This document shows, piece by piece, positions 37,804 to 50,891 of a stretch of 64,000 nt of DNA (position 1 is the stretch's first letter; every line of letters begins with the position of its first letter). The DNA is taken from NCBI RefSeq assembly GCF_009497775.1, contig NZ_CP031012.1, positions 3,623,235 to 3,687,234 of the forward strand. Direction: 5' to 3'. The notes beneath the pieces are model-generated. The model saw nothing but the letters and a program-made list of their open reading frames with translations. It searched no databases and was not told where the DNA came from. Origin of the DNA: Alcaligenes faecalis. Its GTDB lineage: Bacteria; Pseudomonadota; Gammaproteobacteria; Burkholderiales; Burkholderiaceae_B. Both the position numbers and the translations under genes were made by a program.

Positions 37804-39063
37804 TCAACTATTTCCAGCAAGCACAGCACGACGGCGTTGATGCATCAACGCCATTAAAACCGCCAACGATAACAAAAAAAACAGCAATGTGTTATTGCGA
37901 ATCAACATTATTTGCGTTTGCCCGTAAATAACATAGCCACCTATCAAGCATAAACCGCCCAATGCATAACTGCGCAAAACAGAATCAACGTGACGAATAA
38001 AAGACAGGAAATACCATGCTGCACTCAGCATGGCAAGCAATAAGGACAGCAAAGCCAAACCACCATACCAAACCCATACTTCCAGAAAGGTATTATGGGT
38101 ATTAGCCAAACCGGCAGCCACCTCTCCAATCAGACCTGCCTGGCTTTTTTCCTTTAATGCCTGGCGAAACTGAACTTCGCCAACACCCAGCACAGGCTGA
38201 TCTTTAAGGATTTCCCACGTTGCACCCCAAATCGCAAACCGGGCCCCCAGGGAACTGGAGCTGCTGGATCCGTGAGCCTGATACTCGGACAGGTCGGTAG
38301 ATACTTCCTGAACGCGACTTTTGATCAGGGGGGATTGATAAGCCAAAAAGCCAGATGCCCCCACCAATACCGCCAAAACAACGCCGCAAGCGAGCAAATT
38401 GCCGCGCCGCACGTAAGCAAGCAAGAAAAGAGCAACAAACAAGGGAATCGCAACCCAACCACCGCGAGTTCCAGAATAGTAGGACCCCAGCAGGCCACAT
38501 ACTGCCCCTAATGCCAACAGCACAAACCAAAGGCGGCGATGGGCGCTCTGGTTGGCCATCAGCCAGCACAGTGCCACCATCAGCAAGACGGCCATACTCA
38601 GGGCCAGATTCCCGAACTGGATTGCGCCGGTGAAACCAAAGGCCTTGAACTCTCCGAGCTGCCACATCTTCCATGCAGCTACCGCCAGGCCACTCACTGC
38701 CCCCACCACCAGGCCCGACCACACTGCCGCCGGTTTGGGAGGGAACTTGATCAGACACAGCGTCAAAAGGATGCTGAATGCAAACTTGACAGGAACCTCA
38801 AAACTACGAACGTAAGCCCCATGCCAAAACGTTGCAGCAATACTGATACCGGCAAAAAGCAGCATCCAGCCCAGGACGAATTTCTCTTGCTTGCTCAATG
38901 AGACAGCAGGCAGGCCAGGTGCTTTCCACAGGGAGAAAAGCACAAGCGCCCCTATCACGTATGAATACATGTCCTTGGTGGACAACAAGGTGGCATAGAA
39001 CAGGAACACCAGTACCGATGTCAACCGGTTACCTGGACCTGTTAAAAGAGTGGGAAGAGCCAT
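37804..39063 (-). CDS. waaL: O-antigen ligase family protein (WaaL-like)
   Basis: The 419-residue polytopic inner-membrane protein has about twelve helices and the Wzy_C/WaaL periplasmic loop, including the conserved ANTHNTFLEVWVWYGG block with the key His and an upstream SYYSGTRGGW segment with Arg. WaaL transfers finished O antigen from undecaprenyl pyrophosphate to lipid A-core. A Wzy role is the alternative, since both share this domain. The clear HNTFLEV motif and its position outside the tightly overlapping cluster favour ligase. It is divergent from rmlB. Confidence 0.8.
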   Translation of the reverse strand: MALPTLLTGPGNRLTSVLVFLFYATLLSTKDMYSYVIGALVLFSLWKAPGLPAVSLSKQEKFVLGWMLLFAGISIAATFWHGAYVRSFEVPVKFAFSILLTLCLIKFPPKPAAVWSGLVVGAVSGLAVAAWKMWQLGEFKAFGFTGAIQFGNLALSMAVLLMVALCWLMANQSAHRRLWFVLLALGAVCGLLGSYYSGTRGGWVAIPLFVALFLLAYVRRGNLLACGVVLAVLVGASGFLAYQSPLIKSRVQEVSTDLSEYQAHGSSSSSSLGARFAIWGATWEILKDQPVLGVGEVQFRQALKEKSQAGLIGEVAAGLANTHNTFLEVWVWYGGLALLSLLLAMLSAAWYFLSFIRHVDSVLRSYALGGLCLIGGYVIYGQTQIMLIRNNTLLFFLLSLAVLMALMHQRRRAVLAGNS

Positions 39064-39461
39064 ATGCGACGAGCCGAAAAAACCCTAAAACAACGGTGAA
39101 CGATACTCGTACTAGCCGGCACTGTGACAGCTCGCCATAGACCCTGAACCCTCAAGGCAGGCTGTCCAGCCAAGCAAATAAAAGCTGCGTAACAAATTAT
39201 AATCGCCACGACACAAAGCGCAGCGTTCAAAGATAGCAACTAAACGTGTAACTTGCTGGCGGAAATCGGAGTACGCACACGCTAGACAAGCAAGCCATAC
39301 CCAGAAGTCTAAAAAAAATGCAGACATGCTCCACATATCGGAATGTCTGCTATCTTGCGAGCTAGGTTAAGGTAAGCACTTGGCCATATCCTCCCCCTGA
39401 GGGGTTACCGCAGCATGACCTTTGTGCACTCTTTAGCTCAACCCGCGCTCACAACACAACT
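39064..39461. other. Non-coding divergent region between waaL and rmlB
   Basis: The 398 bases carry no convincing gene; short frames here show no recognisable domain. A near-palindromic ATTATAAT block at 39196-39203 could serve as a -10 element on either strand, but no good -35 accompanies it. A small CCCC-TGA-GGGG hairpin lies near 39394. No Shine-Dalgarno is visible before rmlB. Confidence 0.5.
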
Positions 39462-40526
39462 ATGCGTATCCTTGTGACTGGCGGAGCCGGTTTTATTGGC
39501 TCCGCTCTTATCCGTCATCTACTCCAAACTAGCGAGCATCACATCCTGAATGTTGATGTGTTGAGCTACGCCGGAAATCTGGAGTCACTGACTCAGGTGC
39601 AGGGGCATCCGCGCTACTCGTTTAGCCAGACCAATATTTGCAACGCTGCACAAATCGCCGCGCAACTTCAACAATTCCAGCCGGATACCATCATACACCT
39701 GGCAGCAGAGTCACACGTTGACCGCTCCATTGATGGCCCCGCCTCATTTATCCAGACCAATATCGTGGGCACGTACACATTGCTTGAGCAATGCCGCCAA
39801 TACTGGGAAGGTCTGGAACCACAGCGCAAGCAAGGCTTTCGCTTCCATCATGTGTCTACTGATGAGGTCTACGGCGACCTGGGCAGAACTGATGCGCTCT
39901 TTACCGAGTCAACTCCCTACAGTCCCAGTTCCCCCTATTCCGCCAGCAAGGCCAGCGCTGACCATCTGGTTCGAGCCTGGCACCGCAGCTATGGCCTGCC
40001 TGTCATCGTCAGCAATTGCTCGAACAACTACGGTCCGTACCAGTTTCCGGAAAAACTGATTCCGCATATGGTGCTTAATGCGCTGAAAGGCCAGCCCCTG
40101 CCCGTTTACGGAGCCGGCGATCAAGTACGCGACTGGCTCTATGTTGATGACCACGTCCGCGCCCTTGTCGCCGTCGCAACCCAAGGAAAAATAGGCGAAA
40201 CCTACAATATTGGCGGCAAGCAGGAGAAGAAAAACCTGGATGTGGTCCAGGCTATCTGCTCTATTCTTGAGGAGCTACGCCCTGGCAAACCAGCCGGACT
40301 GGCTCACTACTCGGACCTGATCACCCTGGTAGAAGATCGCCCAGGCCATGATCAGCGCTATGCGATTGATGCCAGTAAAATAAGTGCGGAACTTGGCTGG
40401 CATGCTCAAGAAAGTTTTGAGACAGGTCTGCGCAAGACTGTACTTTGGTACCTTGAAAACACATCCTGGTGGGAGCGCATCTTGAACGGTGCCTACCGTC
40501 TGGATCGCCTGGGAAAACAAGCTTGA
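39462..40526 (+). CDS. rmlB: dTDP-glucose 4,6-dehydratase RmlB
   Basis: The 354-residue short-chain dehydrogenase converts dTDP-glucose to dTDP-4-keto-6-deoxyglucose, step 2 of dTDP-L-rhamnose synthesis. The NAD motif is [15 protein letters not shown], the catalytic Asp-Glu pair is in [10 protein letters not shown] and the Tyr-x-x-x-Lys is YSASKAS. The final codons overlap the TTG start of rmlA. First gene of rmlBACD. Confidence 0.96.
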   Translation: MRILVTGGAGFIGSALIRHLLQTSEHHILNVDVLSYAGNLESLTQVQGHPRYSFSQTNICNAAQIAAQLQQFQPDTIIHLAAESHVDRSIDGPASFIQTNIVGTYTLLEQCRQYWEGLEPQRKQGFRFHHVSTDEVYGDLGRTDALFTESTPYSPSSPYSASKASADHLVRAWHRSYGLPVIVSNCSNNYGPYQFPEKLIPHMVLNALKGQPLPVYGAGDQVRDWLYVDDHVRALVAVATQGKIGETYNIGGKQEKKNLDVVQAICSILEELRPGKPAGLAHYSDLITLVEDRPGHDQRYAIDASKISAELGWHAQESFETGLRKTVLWYLENTSWWERILNGAYRLDRLGKQA

Positions 40527-41389
40527 AAGGAATTGTATTGGCAGGCGGCTCGGGCACGCGCCTGCACCCTATCACCATGGGTGTGTCCAAGCACTTGCTC
40601 CCTGTCTACGACAAACCCATGATCTACTACCCCTTATCCGTGCTGATGCTGGCGGATATCAGGGAGATTCTGATCATCTGTACCCCGGAAGATCTACCCA
40701 ATTTCCGCAATTTACTGGGGGACGGTTCACAGTTTGGTATTGAGCTTTCCTATGCTGAACAAGCTTCACCCGACGGCCTGGCCCAGGCTTTTCTGATTGG
40801 TGCTGACTTTATAGGCTCGGATTCTGTCTGCCTGATTCTGGGTGACAATATTTTCTACGGCTATGGTTTTAGCCAGATGCTGCGCTCGGCTCGTACCCGC
40901 CCTCATGGCGCCACGATTTTTGGCTACCCCGTCAATAATCCCGAAAGCTTTGGTGTAGTCGAAATGGATGCGGCGGGCAAAGCAGTATCCATTGAAGAAA
41001 AGCCAGCCAAACCCAAATCCAACCTTGCCGTAACAGGCCTGTATTTTTACGATAATCGCGTCGTGGATATCGCCCGCCAAGTCACCCCATCTGCTCGTGG
41101 TGAGCTGGAAATTACCGACATCAACAATGCCTACCTGCACCTGGATGATCTGCATGTTTCCATCCTGGGGCGAGGCTTTGCCTGGCTGGACTCCGGCACG
41201 CACGAGAGCCTGATGGAAGCGGGCTCTTTTATTCGCACCATTGAACATCGCCAGGGTTTGAAAGTCGCCTGCCTGGAAGAAATCGCATTCAATCAAGGTT
41301 GGCTATCCCGACAAGCCCTGGAAACACAGGCCCTGGCCTTGGAAAAAACGGGCTACGGACAATACTTGGCTCGCTTGCTGCAACAGTAA
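40523..41389 (+). CDS. rmlA: Glucose-1-phosphate thymidylyltransferase RmlA
   Basis: The 288-residue nucleotidyltransferase makes dTDP-glucose from glucose 1-phosphate and dTTP. The nucleotide-binding start reads [17 protein letters not shown], followed by [16 protein letters not shown] and LGDNIFYG. No ATG fits the conserved N-terminus. The start is TTG at 40523, overlapping the rmlB stop as TTGA. An upstream ATG-led frame would add 18 residues lying inside rmlB. The length then equals the usual 288-293. Confidence 0.95.
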   Translation: MKGIVLAGGSGTRLHPITMGVSKHLLPVYDKPMIYYPLSVLMLADIREILIICTPEDLPNFRNLLGDGSQFGIELSYAEQASPDGLAQAFLIGADFIGSDSVCLILGDNIFYGYGFSQMLRSARTRPHGATIFGYPVNNPESFGVVEMDAAGKAVSIEEKPAKPKSNLAVTGLYFYDNRVVDIARQVTPSARGELEITDINNAYLHLDDLHVSILGRGFAWLDSGTHESLMEAGSFIRTIEHRQGLKVACLEEIAFNQGWLSRQALETQALALEKTGYGQYLARLLQQ

Positions 41390-41390
41390 T

Positions 41391-41930
41391 ATGCGCACGC
41401 ACACCACCCATTTACCCGGCGTTCTGATTATTGAGCCTCGCGTATTCAACGATGAACGGGGCTTTTTTAAAGAAAGCTTTAATGCGGCACGCTATCAAGC
41501 GGTAGCCGGGATAGATAGTGCCTTTGTCCAAGACAATCAGTCCTACTCCAAAGGCTCCGTGTTGCGAGGGCTGCACTTTCAGAGGACCAAACCTCAAGGC
41601 AAGCTGATCAGCGTCACGCGGGGAGCCATCTTTGATGTCGTCGTGGATATAGACCCTCGCTCCAGCACCTTCGGACAGTATGTAGGATTGGAGCTTAGCC
41701 AGGACAACCATAAACAGCTCTGGGTTGCTCCCGGATACGCACACGGTTTTTGTGTTCTAAGCGACGAGGCCGACATCAGCTATAAATGCACGGACTACTA
41801 TCAGCCGGACGATGAAGGTGGACTCGCGTGGGATTGTCCACGCCTAGCCATCAACTGGCCAATTCAGAACCCTGTGCTCTCCGCCAAAGACAGGTCACAC
41901 CCAGGGCTGGAGCAGTTCCTGCTGCCATGA
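41391..41930 (+). CDS. rmlC: dTDP-4-dehydrorhamnose 3,5-epimerase RmlC
   Basis: The 179-residue cupin epimerises C3 and C5 of the 4-keto sugar. The catalytic His is H62 in VLRGLHFQ. Other conserved blocks are DERGFFKESFN, FVQDNQSYS and VAPGYAHGFCVLSDEA. The ATG is one base after the rmlA stop, and its own stop overlaps the rmlD ATG. Confidence 0.96.
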   Translation: MRTHTTHLPGVLIIEPRVFNDERGFFKESFNAARYQAVAGIDSAFVQDNQSYSKGSVLRGLHFQRTKPQGKLISVTRGAIFDVVVDIDPRSSTFGQYVGLELSQDNHKQLWVAPGYAHGFCVLSDEADISYKCTDYYQPDDEGGLAWDCPRLAINWPIQNPVLSAKDRSHPGLEQFLLP

Positions 41931-42919
41931 CACGCATCTTGATCGCCGGAGGGTATGGGCAGCTAGGCCAGGCACTTGCTAGCTGCCACACGCATCTCTG
42001 GCCTTCTGCAAGCAACAAGCGCACAACTGACCTTGATCATCTGCCCTCCCAGTCCCCACTGGCAGTCTCCACACAAGCGCTGCAACTGATTCCGCTCAGT
42101 CACCAGGAGCTTGATATTACGCACGGCGACTCTATTGCCCGCGCCTTGGATCACTATCAAGCCGATGTCGTCATCAACACAGCTGCCTACACCGCAGTCG
42201 ACAAGGCTGAATCCGAACCGGATACAGCACATCTGATTAACGGTGTAGCCCCAGGCCTTCTGGCCACTGCCTGCGCCGAACGTGGCATAGGGCTGGTACA
42301 TGTCTCTACCGACTACGTTTTTGACGGCCTGGCAAAGCAGCCCTATACCGAAGACGCCCCTACGCATCCTGTCAGTGTCTATGGGCAAAGCAAACTGGCA
42401 GGAGAGCAAGCCATCCTGGCTGCCCTGCCCTCCGCCATCATTTTGCGTACCAGCTGGGTGTTCAGCCAGTTTGGAAACAACTTTCTGAAGACCATGCTTC
42501 GCTTGGGCCAGGAACGCACCGAGCTGAACATTGTGGATGATCAGATTGGTGGCCCCAGCTACGCGCCACATATTGCCCAAGTCTTACTCCAGCTGGCACA
42601 ACGGCTGTATGAAGCCAAACGAAGCAGCGGTAAGCATCAGCCTCCATCAGGTGTCTACCATTTTGCTGGCCAGCCCTCTGTAAGCTGGTATGGCTTCGCT
42701 CAGGAAATCTTTGATCAGGCGGTCAAACTCGGCCTGCTGACTCAAGCACCAAGGCTGACCGCCATCTCTACCAACCAATACCCGACACCTGCCAAGCGGC
42801 CAGCTCAATCCAGCTTGCAGCAAGGCAAGCTGGATGCTTTGCTAGGTACAGAACATATAGAAAGAAACTGGCAACACGGTATCGAGCAAAGTCTGCTTAC
42901 CCTAAAACAGATGTCGTAA
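41927..42919 (+). CDS. rmlD: dTDP-4-dehydrorhamnose reductase RmlD
   Basis: The 330-residue NADPH-dependent reductase completes dTDP-L-rhamnose. Motifs are RILIAGGYGQLGQAL, VINTAAYTAVDKAE, HVSTDYVFDG and SVYGQSKLAGE (Tyr-x-x-x-Lys). The protein is about 30 residues longer than E. coli RmlD, mainly because of an insertion after the first strand (residues about 20-55, SASNKRTTDLDHLPSQSPL). The ATG at 41927 overlaps the rmlC stop as ATGA. Confidence 0.95.
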   Translation: MTRILIAGGYGQLGQALASCHTHLWPSASNKRTTDLDHLPSQSPLAVSTQALQLIPLSHQELDITHGDSIARALDHYQADVVINTAAYTAVDKAESEPDTAHLINGVAPGLLATACAERGIGLVHVSTDYVFDGLAKQPYTEDAPTHPVSVYGQSKLAGEQAILAALPSAIILRTSWVFSQFGNNFLKTMLRLGQERTELNIVDDQIGGPSYAPHIAQVLLQLAQRLYEAKRSSGKHQPPSGVYHFAGQPSVSWYGFAQEIFDQAVKLGLLTQAPRLTAISTNQYPTPAKRPAQSSLQQGKLDALLGTEHIERNWQHGIEQSLLTLKQMS

Positions 42920-43127
42920 ACCAAGCCGCATGGGTACCGCCAACAAAGCGGATGATGTGCTTATTCTGTACTGTAGTAGCCGAGTCCGACGAATCATGTA
43001 CACCCCAACCGTCAGTCGGAATCTCTACTTATACCTTTGACATAGGCGCAACTCACATGGTGGGTTGGTTGCTGTTGCTACCCGGAAATTAGACTTTCCC
43101 ACCCATCCCTTCAACTGCTTCAAACGC

Positions 43128-43156
43128 AAAAAAGCCACCCCTAAGGGTGGCTTTTT
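43128..43156. terminator. Bidirectional terminator between rmlD and atpC
   Basis: A 10-bp stem, AAAGCCACCC with GGGTGGCTTT, closes a 4-base loop with an A run on one side and a T run on the other. It can end the ATP synthase transcript on the minus strand, 23 bases after the atpC stop, and read-through from rmlD on the plus strand. Confidence 0.93.
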
Positions 43157-43178
43157 CACGGATGCTACCGACTTGAAC

Positions 43179-43601
43179 TTAGTGCTTGCGCACGTTGCTC
43201 AAGCGACGTGCTGCGGCTGCTTGAGCGGCCAGCATGGCCAGCTCGGCTTCCACAACAGCGATGTCGGCCTTGTCCTTGGTGTTGCGCAGGGCCTCTTCCG
43301 CATGTTTGCGGGCTTCCAGAGCCTTTGCTTCATCCAAGTCGTGTGCGCGAATCGCGGTATCCGACAATACAGTGACTTTCCCAGGCTGAACCTCGAGTAT
43401 GCCGCCAGCGACAAAGATATGCTCTTCGCTGCCATCGTCCATAACGATCTTCAGCGTGCCGGGACGAATCCGCGAGATCAGTGGAGTGTGACCGGGCAAA
43501 ATACCCAGCTCTCCAGCCTCGCCGGGCAGCGCCACGAACTTTGCCTCACCGGAAAAGATCGATTCTTCGGCACTGACCACGTCAACATGAAGCTTAGCCA
43601 T
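43179..43601 (-). CDS. atpC: ATP synthase F1 subunit epsilon
   Basis: The 140-residue central-stalk subunit has an N-terminal beta sandwich ([33 protein letters not shown]) and a C-terminal helical hairpin (residues about 90-138). It couples rotation between Fo and F1 and inhibits ATP hydrolysis. It is the last gene of the operon, 12 bases after atpD. Confidence 0.97.
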   Translation of the reverse strand: MAKLHVDVVSAEESIFSGEAKFVALPGEAGELGILPGHTPLISRIRPGTLKIVMDDGSEEHIFVAGGILEVQPGKVTVLSDTAIRAHDLDEAKALEARKHAEEALRNTKDKADIAVVEAELAMLAAQAAAARRLSNVRKH

Positions 43602-43613
43602 GAGTAATCCTTA

Positions 43614-45988
<2,375 letters not shown>

Positions 45989-46013
45989 CACACTTTCCTG
46001 TAAGGGCATTATC

Positions 46014-46085
46014 GGGAGCCAGACTAGGCTGTCGACTCCCGCTAATCATGACGCCGGGGTTTCCGGCGCCTGCCAACAATGATTA
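46014..46085 (-). other. Tandem stem-loops in the atpA-atpG junction
   Basis: Two structures fit the gap on the mRNA. The first joins the atpA stop-codon region (TAATCAT/ATGATTA, 46043-46049 with 46079-46085) around a GC-rich inner helix CGCCGG/CCGGCG. The second pairs GGGAG with CTCCC (46014-46018 with 46036-46040). Neither has a T run, so they are more likely to affect mRNA stability or translation than to terminate. Confidence 0.5.
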
Positions 46086-47624
46086 GAAAGCGCCGTGCTT
46101 TTTGAAGTCCTGGATGGCTGCAACCAACTCAGCCTCGTCTTCTTTAACCAGTTCCTTCTTGCTTTCGATACGCTCAACCAGAGCAGCGAACTTGCTGCGC
46201 AGGTGATCTTTCAGGCCTTTCTCGAAAGGCAGAACCTGAGCGACTTCCAGATCGTCGAAGTAACCGTTGTTCACAGCGTACAGGCTCACGGCCAGTTCCC
46301 ACACAGCCAGAGGCTGGTACTGGGGCTGCTTGAGCAGTTCGACCACGCGCTTACCACGTTCCAGCTGGCGACGGGTTGCGTCGTCCAGGTCGGAAGCGAA
46401 CTGAGCAAACGCGGCCAATTCACGGTACTGAGCCAAGTCGGTACGAATACCGCCGGACAGCTTCTTGATGACCTTGGTTTGAGCAGCGCCACCCACGCGA
46501 GACACCGAAATACCGGCGTTAATAGCGGGACGAACACCAGCGTTGAACAGGTCGGACTCCAGGAAGATCTGACCGTCAGTAATCGAAATCACGTTGGTTG
46601 GAACGAAAGCGGAAACGTCACCGGCTTGCGTTTCAATGATAGGCAGTGCGGTCAACGAACCGGTCTTGCCCTTCACTTCACCGTTAGTGAATTTTTCTAC
46701 GTACTCGGCGTTCACACGAGCAGCGCGCTCGAGCAGACGGGAGTGCAGGTAGAACACGTCACCAGGGTAGGCTTCACGGCCTGGTGGGCGACGCAGCAAC
46801 AGGGATACTTGACGGTAGGCCCAAGCTTGCTTGGTCAAATCGTCATAAATGATCAGGGCGTCTTCGCCACGATCACGGAAGTATTCACCCATGGTGCAAC
46901 CGGAGTAAGGAGCCAGGTATTGCATGGCGGCGGACTCGGAAGCCGAGGCGGCCACAACAATCGTGTACTCCAGAGCACCGTGCTCTTCGAGCTTGCGCAC
47001 CACGTTGTTGATCGTGGAAGCTTTTTGGCCCACGGCAACGTAGATACATTTAACGCCATTGCCCTTTTGAGCAATGATGGTGTCCACAGCCACGGCAGTT
47101 TTACCGGTCTGACGGTCACCAATGATCAGTTCGCGCTGACCACGGCCGATTGGCACCATGGAGTCCACGGCTTTCGTGCCGGTCTGCATGGGCTGGGAGA
47201 CGGACTCACGGGCGATAACGCCAGGAGCCACTTTCTCGATGACGTCTGTCATCTTGGCGTTGATCGGGCCCTTGCCGTCGATAGGCATACCCAGAGTATC
47301 AACCACACGACCCAGCAGTTCGGGGCCAACGGGTACTTCCAGAATGCGGCCAGTTGTTTTAACTGCGTCGCCTTCGGAAACACCTGTATATTCACCCAAA
47401 ATCACGGCGCCGACAGAGTCGCGCTCGAGGTTAAGGGCCAGACCGAACGTGTTGTTCGGAAATTCGAGCATTTCGCCCTGCATCACATCGGACAAACCGT
47501 GGATGCGCGTAATACCGTCGGTCACGGATACGACCGTGCCTTGTGTACGAACGTCAGTCGACGCACCCAGGCCTTCGATGCGGCTCTTGAGCAGTTCGCT
47601 GATCTCGGACGGATTAAGTTGCAT
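46083..47624 (-). CDS. atpA: ATP synthase F1 subunit alpha
   Basis: The 513-residue non-catalytic nucleotide-binding subunit shows Walker [12 protein letters not shown], the signature block [18 protein letters not shown] with the arginine finger and the N-terminal [16 protein letters not shown]. Length and all conserved blocks match bacterial AtpA (513). Confidence 0.98.
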   Translation of the reverse strand: MQLNPSEISELLKSRIEGLGASTDVRTQGTVVSVTDGITRIHGLSDVMQGEMLEFPNNTFGLALNLERDSVGAVILGEYTGVSEGDAVKTTGRILEVPVGPELLGRVVDTLGMPIDGKGPINAKMTDVIEKVAPGVIARESVSQPMQTGTKAVDSMVPIGRGQRELIIGDRQTGKTAVAVDTIIAQKGNGVKCIYVAVGQKASTINNVVRKLEEHGALEYTIVVAASASESAAMQYLAPYSGCTMGEYFRDRGEDALIIYDDLTKQAWAYRQVSLLLRRPPGREAYPGDVFYLHSRLLERAARVNAEYVEKFTNGEVKGKTGSLTALPIIETQAGDVSAFVPTNVISITDGQIFLESDLFNAGVRPAINAGISVSRVGGAAQTKVIKKLSGGIRTDLAQYRELAAFAQFASDLDDATRRQLERGKRVVELLKQPQYQPLAVWELAVSLYAVNNGYFDDLEVAQVLPFEKGLKDHLRSKFAALVERIESKKELVKEDEAELVAAIQDFKKHGAF

Positions 47625-47659
47625 GTTCAGACTCCTGAAATCCTGTTTACTGACTCGCG

Positions 47660-48199
47660 CTATGCGGTCAGCGTATCGCGCATGCTGGCCAGCCGGGCCT
47701 GCACGGAAGTGTCGAGCACCTGGTCACCAACAATCACCCGAATACCGCCGATAAGGTCAGCGTCGACGGTCACAGTCGGTTTTAGCTTCAGGCCAAACTT
47801 TTTCTCCAGCCCAGCGGTCAGCTCAGCAACCTGAGCCTCAGCCATCGGGAAAGCACTGATAATTTGTGCCTGCGCCGTGCCTTCGAGTTGGTGTTTCAAT
47901 AGATCAAACTGTTCTGCAATTTGTGGCAACAGCAAGATGCGCTGGTTATCCACCAACAATTGAAGAAAGTTGCGAGCCTTTTCGGTGACCTGTGACTTAA
48001 CCAGGCCCGTAAAGAGTTCGAGTCGCTGCCCGTTATTCAGGCGCGGATCGTTCAGTGCCTCGCGCACATCGTGGAGACCGGCCACCTGAGCCATTTCGGA
48101 CAACAGGGCCGACCACGATTCGAGGCCCTGGCTGTCGTCGCGCACGGCGGCGAACAGGGCTTCGGCGTAAGGTCTGGCAATAGTCGATAGTTCAGCCAT
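47660..48199 (-). CDS. atpH: ATP synthase F1 subunit delta
   Basis: The 179-residue peripheral-stalk subunit joins the b dimer to the top of F1. It shows the N-terminal [10 protein letters not shown] motif and the C-terminal [21 protein letters not shown]. It lies 14 bases after atpF. Confidence 0.97.
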   Translation of the reverse strand: MAELSTIARPYAEALFAAVRDDSQGLESWSALLSEMAQVAGLHDVREALNDPRLNNGQRLELFTGLVKSQVTEKARNFLQLLVDNQRILLLPQIAEQFDLLKHQLEGTAQAQIISAFPMAEAQVAELTAGLEKKFGLKLKPTVTVDADLIGGIRVIVGDQVLDTSVQARLASMRDTLTA

Positions 48200-48213
48200 G
48201 GCCTGCCTTGATG

Positions 48214-48684
48214 TTAAAGTTCTGCCTTGAGCTGCTCGAGCAGCTGGGCGTGCGCATTCGCGTCAACTTCGCGTCGCAAGATTTGCTCGGCACCCTTGAC
48301 AGCCAAGGCAGCCACTTCGCTACGCAGACCTTCACGTACACGTTGCACTTCCTGGTTAGCGTCTTGCTGGGCCTGCGCAATAATGCGGGCTTTTTCGGCT
48401 TCGGCTTCACGACGAGCTTGCTCCAAAAGAGCAGTCGCTTGTTTTTCAGCGTCGACAATGCGTTGATGGTTGTCGGACTTGGCCGAAGCATCCATCAGGC
48501 TGATACGCGCTTGGGCCTGTGCCAGATCGGCTTTGCCTTTATCGGCAGCAGCCAAACCATCAGCGATTTTCTGACGACGATCATCGATTGCTTTCGTCAG
48601 TGGCGGCCATACGAATTTCATCGTAAACCAGGCCAAAACGAAAAACACGATCATCTGAAAAAAGAGAGTCGCGTTTAAATTCAC
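48214..48684 (-). CDS. atpF: ATP synthase Fo subunit b
   Basis: The 156-residue peripheral-stalk subunit has one N-terminal transmembrane segment ([20 protein letters not shown]) and a long charged coiled coil rich in Ala, Gln, Glu and Arg. The length equals E. coli b (156). Confidence 0.97.
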   Translation of the reverse strand: MNLNATLFFQMIVFFVLAWFTMKFVWPPLTKAIDDRRQKIADGLAAADKGKADLAQAQARISLMDASAKSDNHQRIVDAEKQATALLEQARREAEAEKARIIAQAQQDANQEVQRVREGLRSEVAALAVKGAEQILRREVDANAHAQLLEQLKAEL

Positions 48685-48838
48685 GGTCGTATCCCTTCAA
48701 TACCACGTGTGTAGGATGCGGTATGCGTCCTGACACATGTATGTTCAAGTCGACAAGCGGTGCATGATCAAATCGAGCAACACACCGCTAACGACGACTG
48801 CCTGCCCGTCTGCCAAAAGCGGCAACGGACTCGCCTTA

Positions 48839-49148
<310 letters not shown>

Positions 49149-49185
49149 CCCCCCAACCAGACACCATTGTCCAGTCGGAATCGGA

Positions 49186-50067
49186 TTAATGGCCTTCGTG
49201 TGCTTGTCCAATATAGACAAGGGTGAGCATCATGAAGATGAACGCCTGGAGCAACACAATCAGAATGTGGAAGATTGCCCACACAGAACCGGCCAGAATG
49301 TGACCGATACCCAGTCCCAGGCTGGCGCCATTAAACCCTGTCCATGCGCCACCCAACAGAGCGATCAACATGAAAACCAGTTCACCAGCAAACATATTGC
49401 CGAACAACCGCATGCCCAAAGACACAGACTTGGCCGCGTATTCGATGCAGTTCAGCAAGAAGTTGAAAGGTGCGAGCACAACAGCCATCAGGCCAGTCGC
49501 GGTGAACGGTGCAGTAAACAGCTCTTTGACGAAGCCGCCTGGGTGCTTGATCTTGATGCCGTAGTAGAACATCAGCAGCAGCACGCCCATGGACATGCCC
49601 ATTGGCACGTTCAGGTCAGCGGTTGGCAAAATACGGTGGTAGTACAGAGGGTCGCCATGTTCGGCGGCCAGACCGGTCTGAATGAAGATCCAGCCCAGGC
49701 CATCAACGGGCAGCAAGTCCAGCACGTTCATCATGATGATCCACAGGAACACGGTCAGCGCCAGGGGCGAGACAAATTTCCGGGACTCAGCGTTGGGAAC
49801 AATGGATTTGGCCTGGTCTTCAACCCAATCGACCAGCATTTCTACAAAAGACTGCAAGCGGCCTGGTACGCCGGCTGTTGCGGCCGAAGCGGCGCGCCAC
49901 AGAAAGAAAACCACAACCAGACCCATCAGCAGGGACCAGAACATGGAGTCGTAGTTAATGACACCGAAGTTGGCCAGAACATCCTGTTTTTCACCCAAGT
50001 TGTTCAAGTGAACCAAGTGATGCTGGATGTACCCTGACTGAGGCGAAATATCACTAGCAGCAGCCAT
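49186..50067 (-). CDS. atpB: ATP synthase Fo subunit a
   Basis: The 293-residue membrane subunit forms the proton half-channels. The essential Arg lies in [23 protein letters not shown]. Other conserved segments are [14 protein letters not shown] and [20 protein letters not shown] near the C-terminus. About five to six transmembrane helices are seen. Confidence 0.97.
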   Translation of the reverse strand: MAAASDISPQSGYIQHHLVHLNNLGEKQDVLANFGVINYDSMFWSLLMGLVVVFFLWRAASAATAGVPGRLQSFVEMLVDWVEDQAKSIVPNAESRKFVSPLALTVFLWIIMMNVLDLLPVDGLGWIFIQTGLAAEHGDPLYYHRILPTADLNVPMGMSMGVLLLMFYYGIKIKHPGGFVKELFTAPFTATGLMAVVLAPFNFLLNCIEYAAKSVSLGMRLFGNMFAGELVFMLIALLGGAWTGFNGASLGLGIGHILAGSVWAIFHILIVLLQAFIFMMLTLVYIGQAHEGH

Positions 50068-50123
50068 CTGTATTTACCCTGTGATGTATACGTTATGGGA
50101 CAAGCCCGTGAAACAAAAATTCG

Positions 50124-50609
50124 TTATGGCAGCTTGCGGAAAAACAGCAGCAGCACATATCCCTTCAAGACACATAGCAGGCCAAAGAGCAAGGCAGGCC
50201 AAACCAACCAGCCCGTGTTTGCCATGGCAGCCGTTGCCAGTGTCAATACCGCAAAACCGAGTTTGAATGCCTCCCCCCAGAAGAAGGAAAGCGCTCCGGC
50301 GTTGCCGCCGCCCATCAAACCCAGCAAAAGACGCAATGCGAACAATGCGTTAGGCACAAAATAAGCAGCCGCACCGATAAGTGCCGAGGCTGCTGCATAT
50401 GCGCCGGAAATCCATGCCGACAGGCCAATTGCCACCAGCCCCATAAAGGCCTGGGCAACAAGTGTGCGCACAATTCCTTGCCCTGCCCGGCGAGCCATGC
50501 GGCTACGTTGCTCGGGCGTAAGTACTACGGGTTCAGGAAATGGTGCTTTGTCCCCTGCTGCCTGCACCTTGGCTGTGGTGCCTGTCTGCTGATAAATCGG
50601 CTGATTCAT
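50124..50609 (-). CDS. atpI: ATP synthase subunit I
   Basis: The 161-residue protein has an N-terminal cytoplasmic tail of about 45 residues and four hydrophobic helices, matching AtpI, an assembly factor thought to help form the c ring. A TTG four codons upstream is possible, but the ATG at 50609 is preferred. It is the first gene of the operon, 56 bases before atpB. Confidence 0.88.
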   Translation of the reverse strand: MNQPIYQQTGTTAKVQAAGDKAPFPEPVVLTPEQRSRMARRAGQGIVRTLVAQAFMGLVAIGLSAWISGAYAAASALIGAAAYFVPNALFALRLLLGLMGGGNAGALSFFWGEAFKLGFAVLTLATAAMANTGWLVWPALLFGLLCVLKGYVLLLFFRKLP

Positions 50610-50723
50610 AGTAGGAAACAATCAGATAACGTTGTGTGGGTGGATGTACTGCAAAGGCCTGAGCCAATCCATCCGCGCAATATTATCGGCCCCTTTCAAA
50701 AGCCGGTGTCGTCAAACCCATAA

Positions 50724-50753
50724 AGTATAGCGTCTTTTTTTTGTTGTAAGCAA
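50724..50753 (-). promoter_or_regulatory. Probable sigma-70 promoter of the atp operon
   Basis: On the minus strand TTGCTT (50748-50753) and TATACT (50724-50729) are 18 bases apart. They lie about 115 bases upstream of the atpI start in a non-coding stretch. Confidence 0.55.
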
Positions 50754-50756
50754 ATT

Positions 50757-50790
50757 CAGCCTTGCTTGTTTGATACTTAATGCAAGGCTG
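50757..50790. terminator. Hairpin between the enoyl-CoA hydratase gene and the atp promoter
   Basis: CAGCCTTGC pairs with GCAAGGCTG (9 bp) across a 16-base loop, just upstream of the atp promoter. It may end transcription coming from the enoyl-CoA hydratase gene, but it lacks a good T run. Confidence 0.4.
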
Positions 50791-50891
50791 ATATACGCAA
50801 TCTCAATGGCATCAAGGGGTAAGCTTATTTTGTAACATTGCAGTGCAGCAATTTTACAACACACCCCCTGTTTTATCAGCGATTGAGAAAC

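Noticed and set aside
39042..39336. Small minus-strand frames upstream of waaL
   Set aside because: Overlap each other, rich in Cys and Trp, no domain or start signals.
46095..47834. Long plus-strand frame opposite atpA
   Set aside because: Shadow of a highly conserved gene; composition is His/Val/Thr-rich without motifs.
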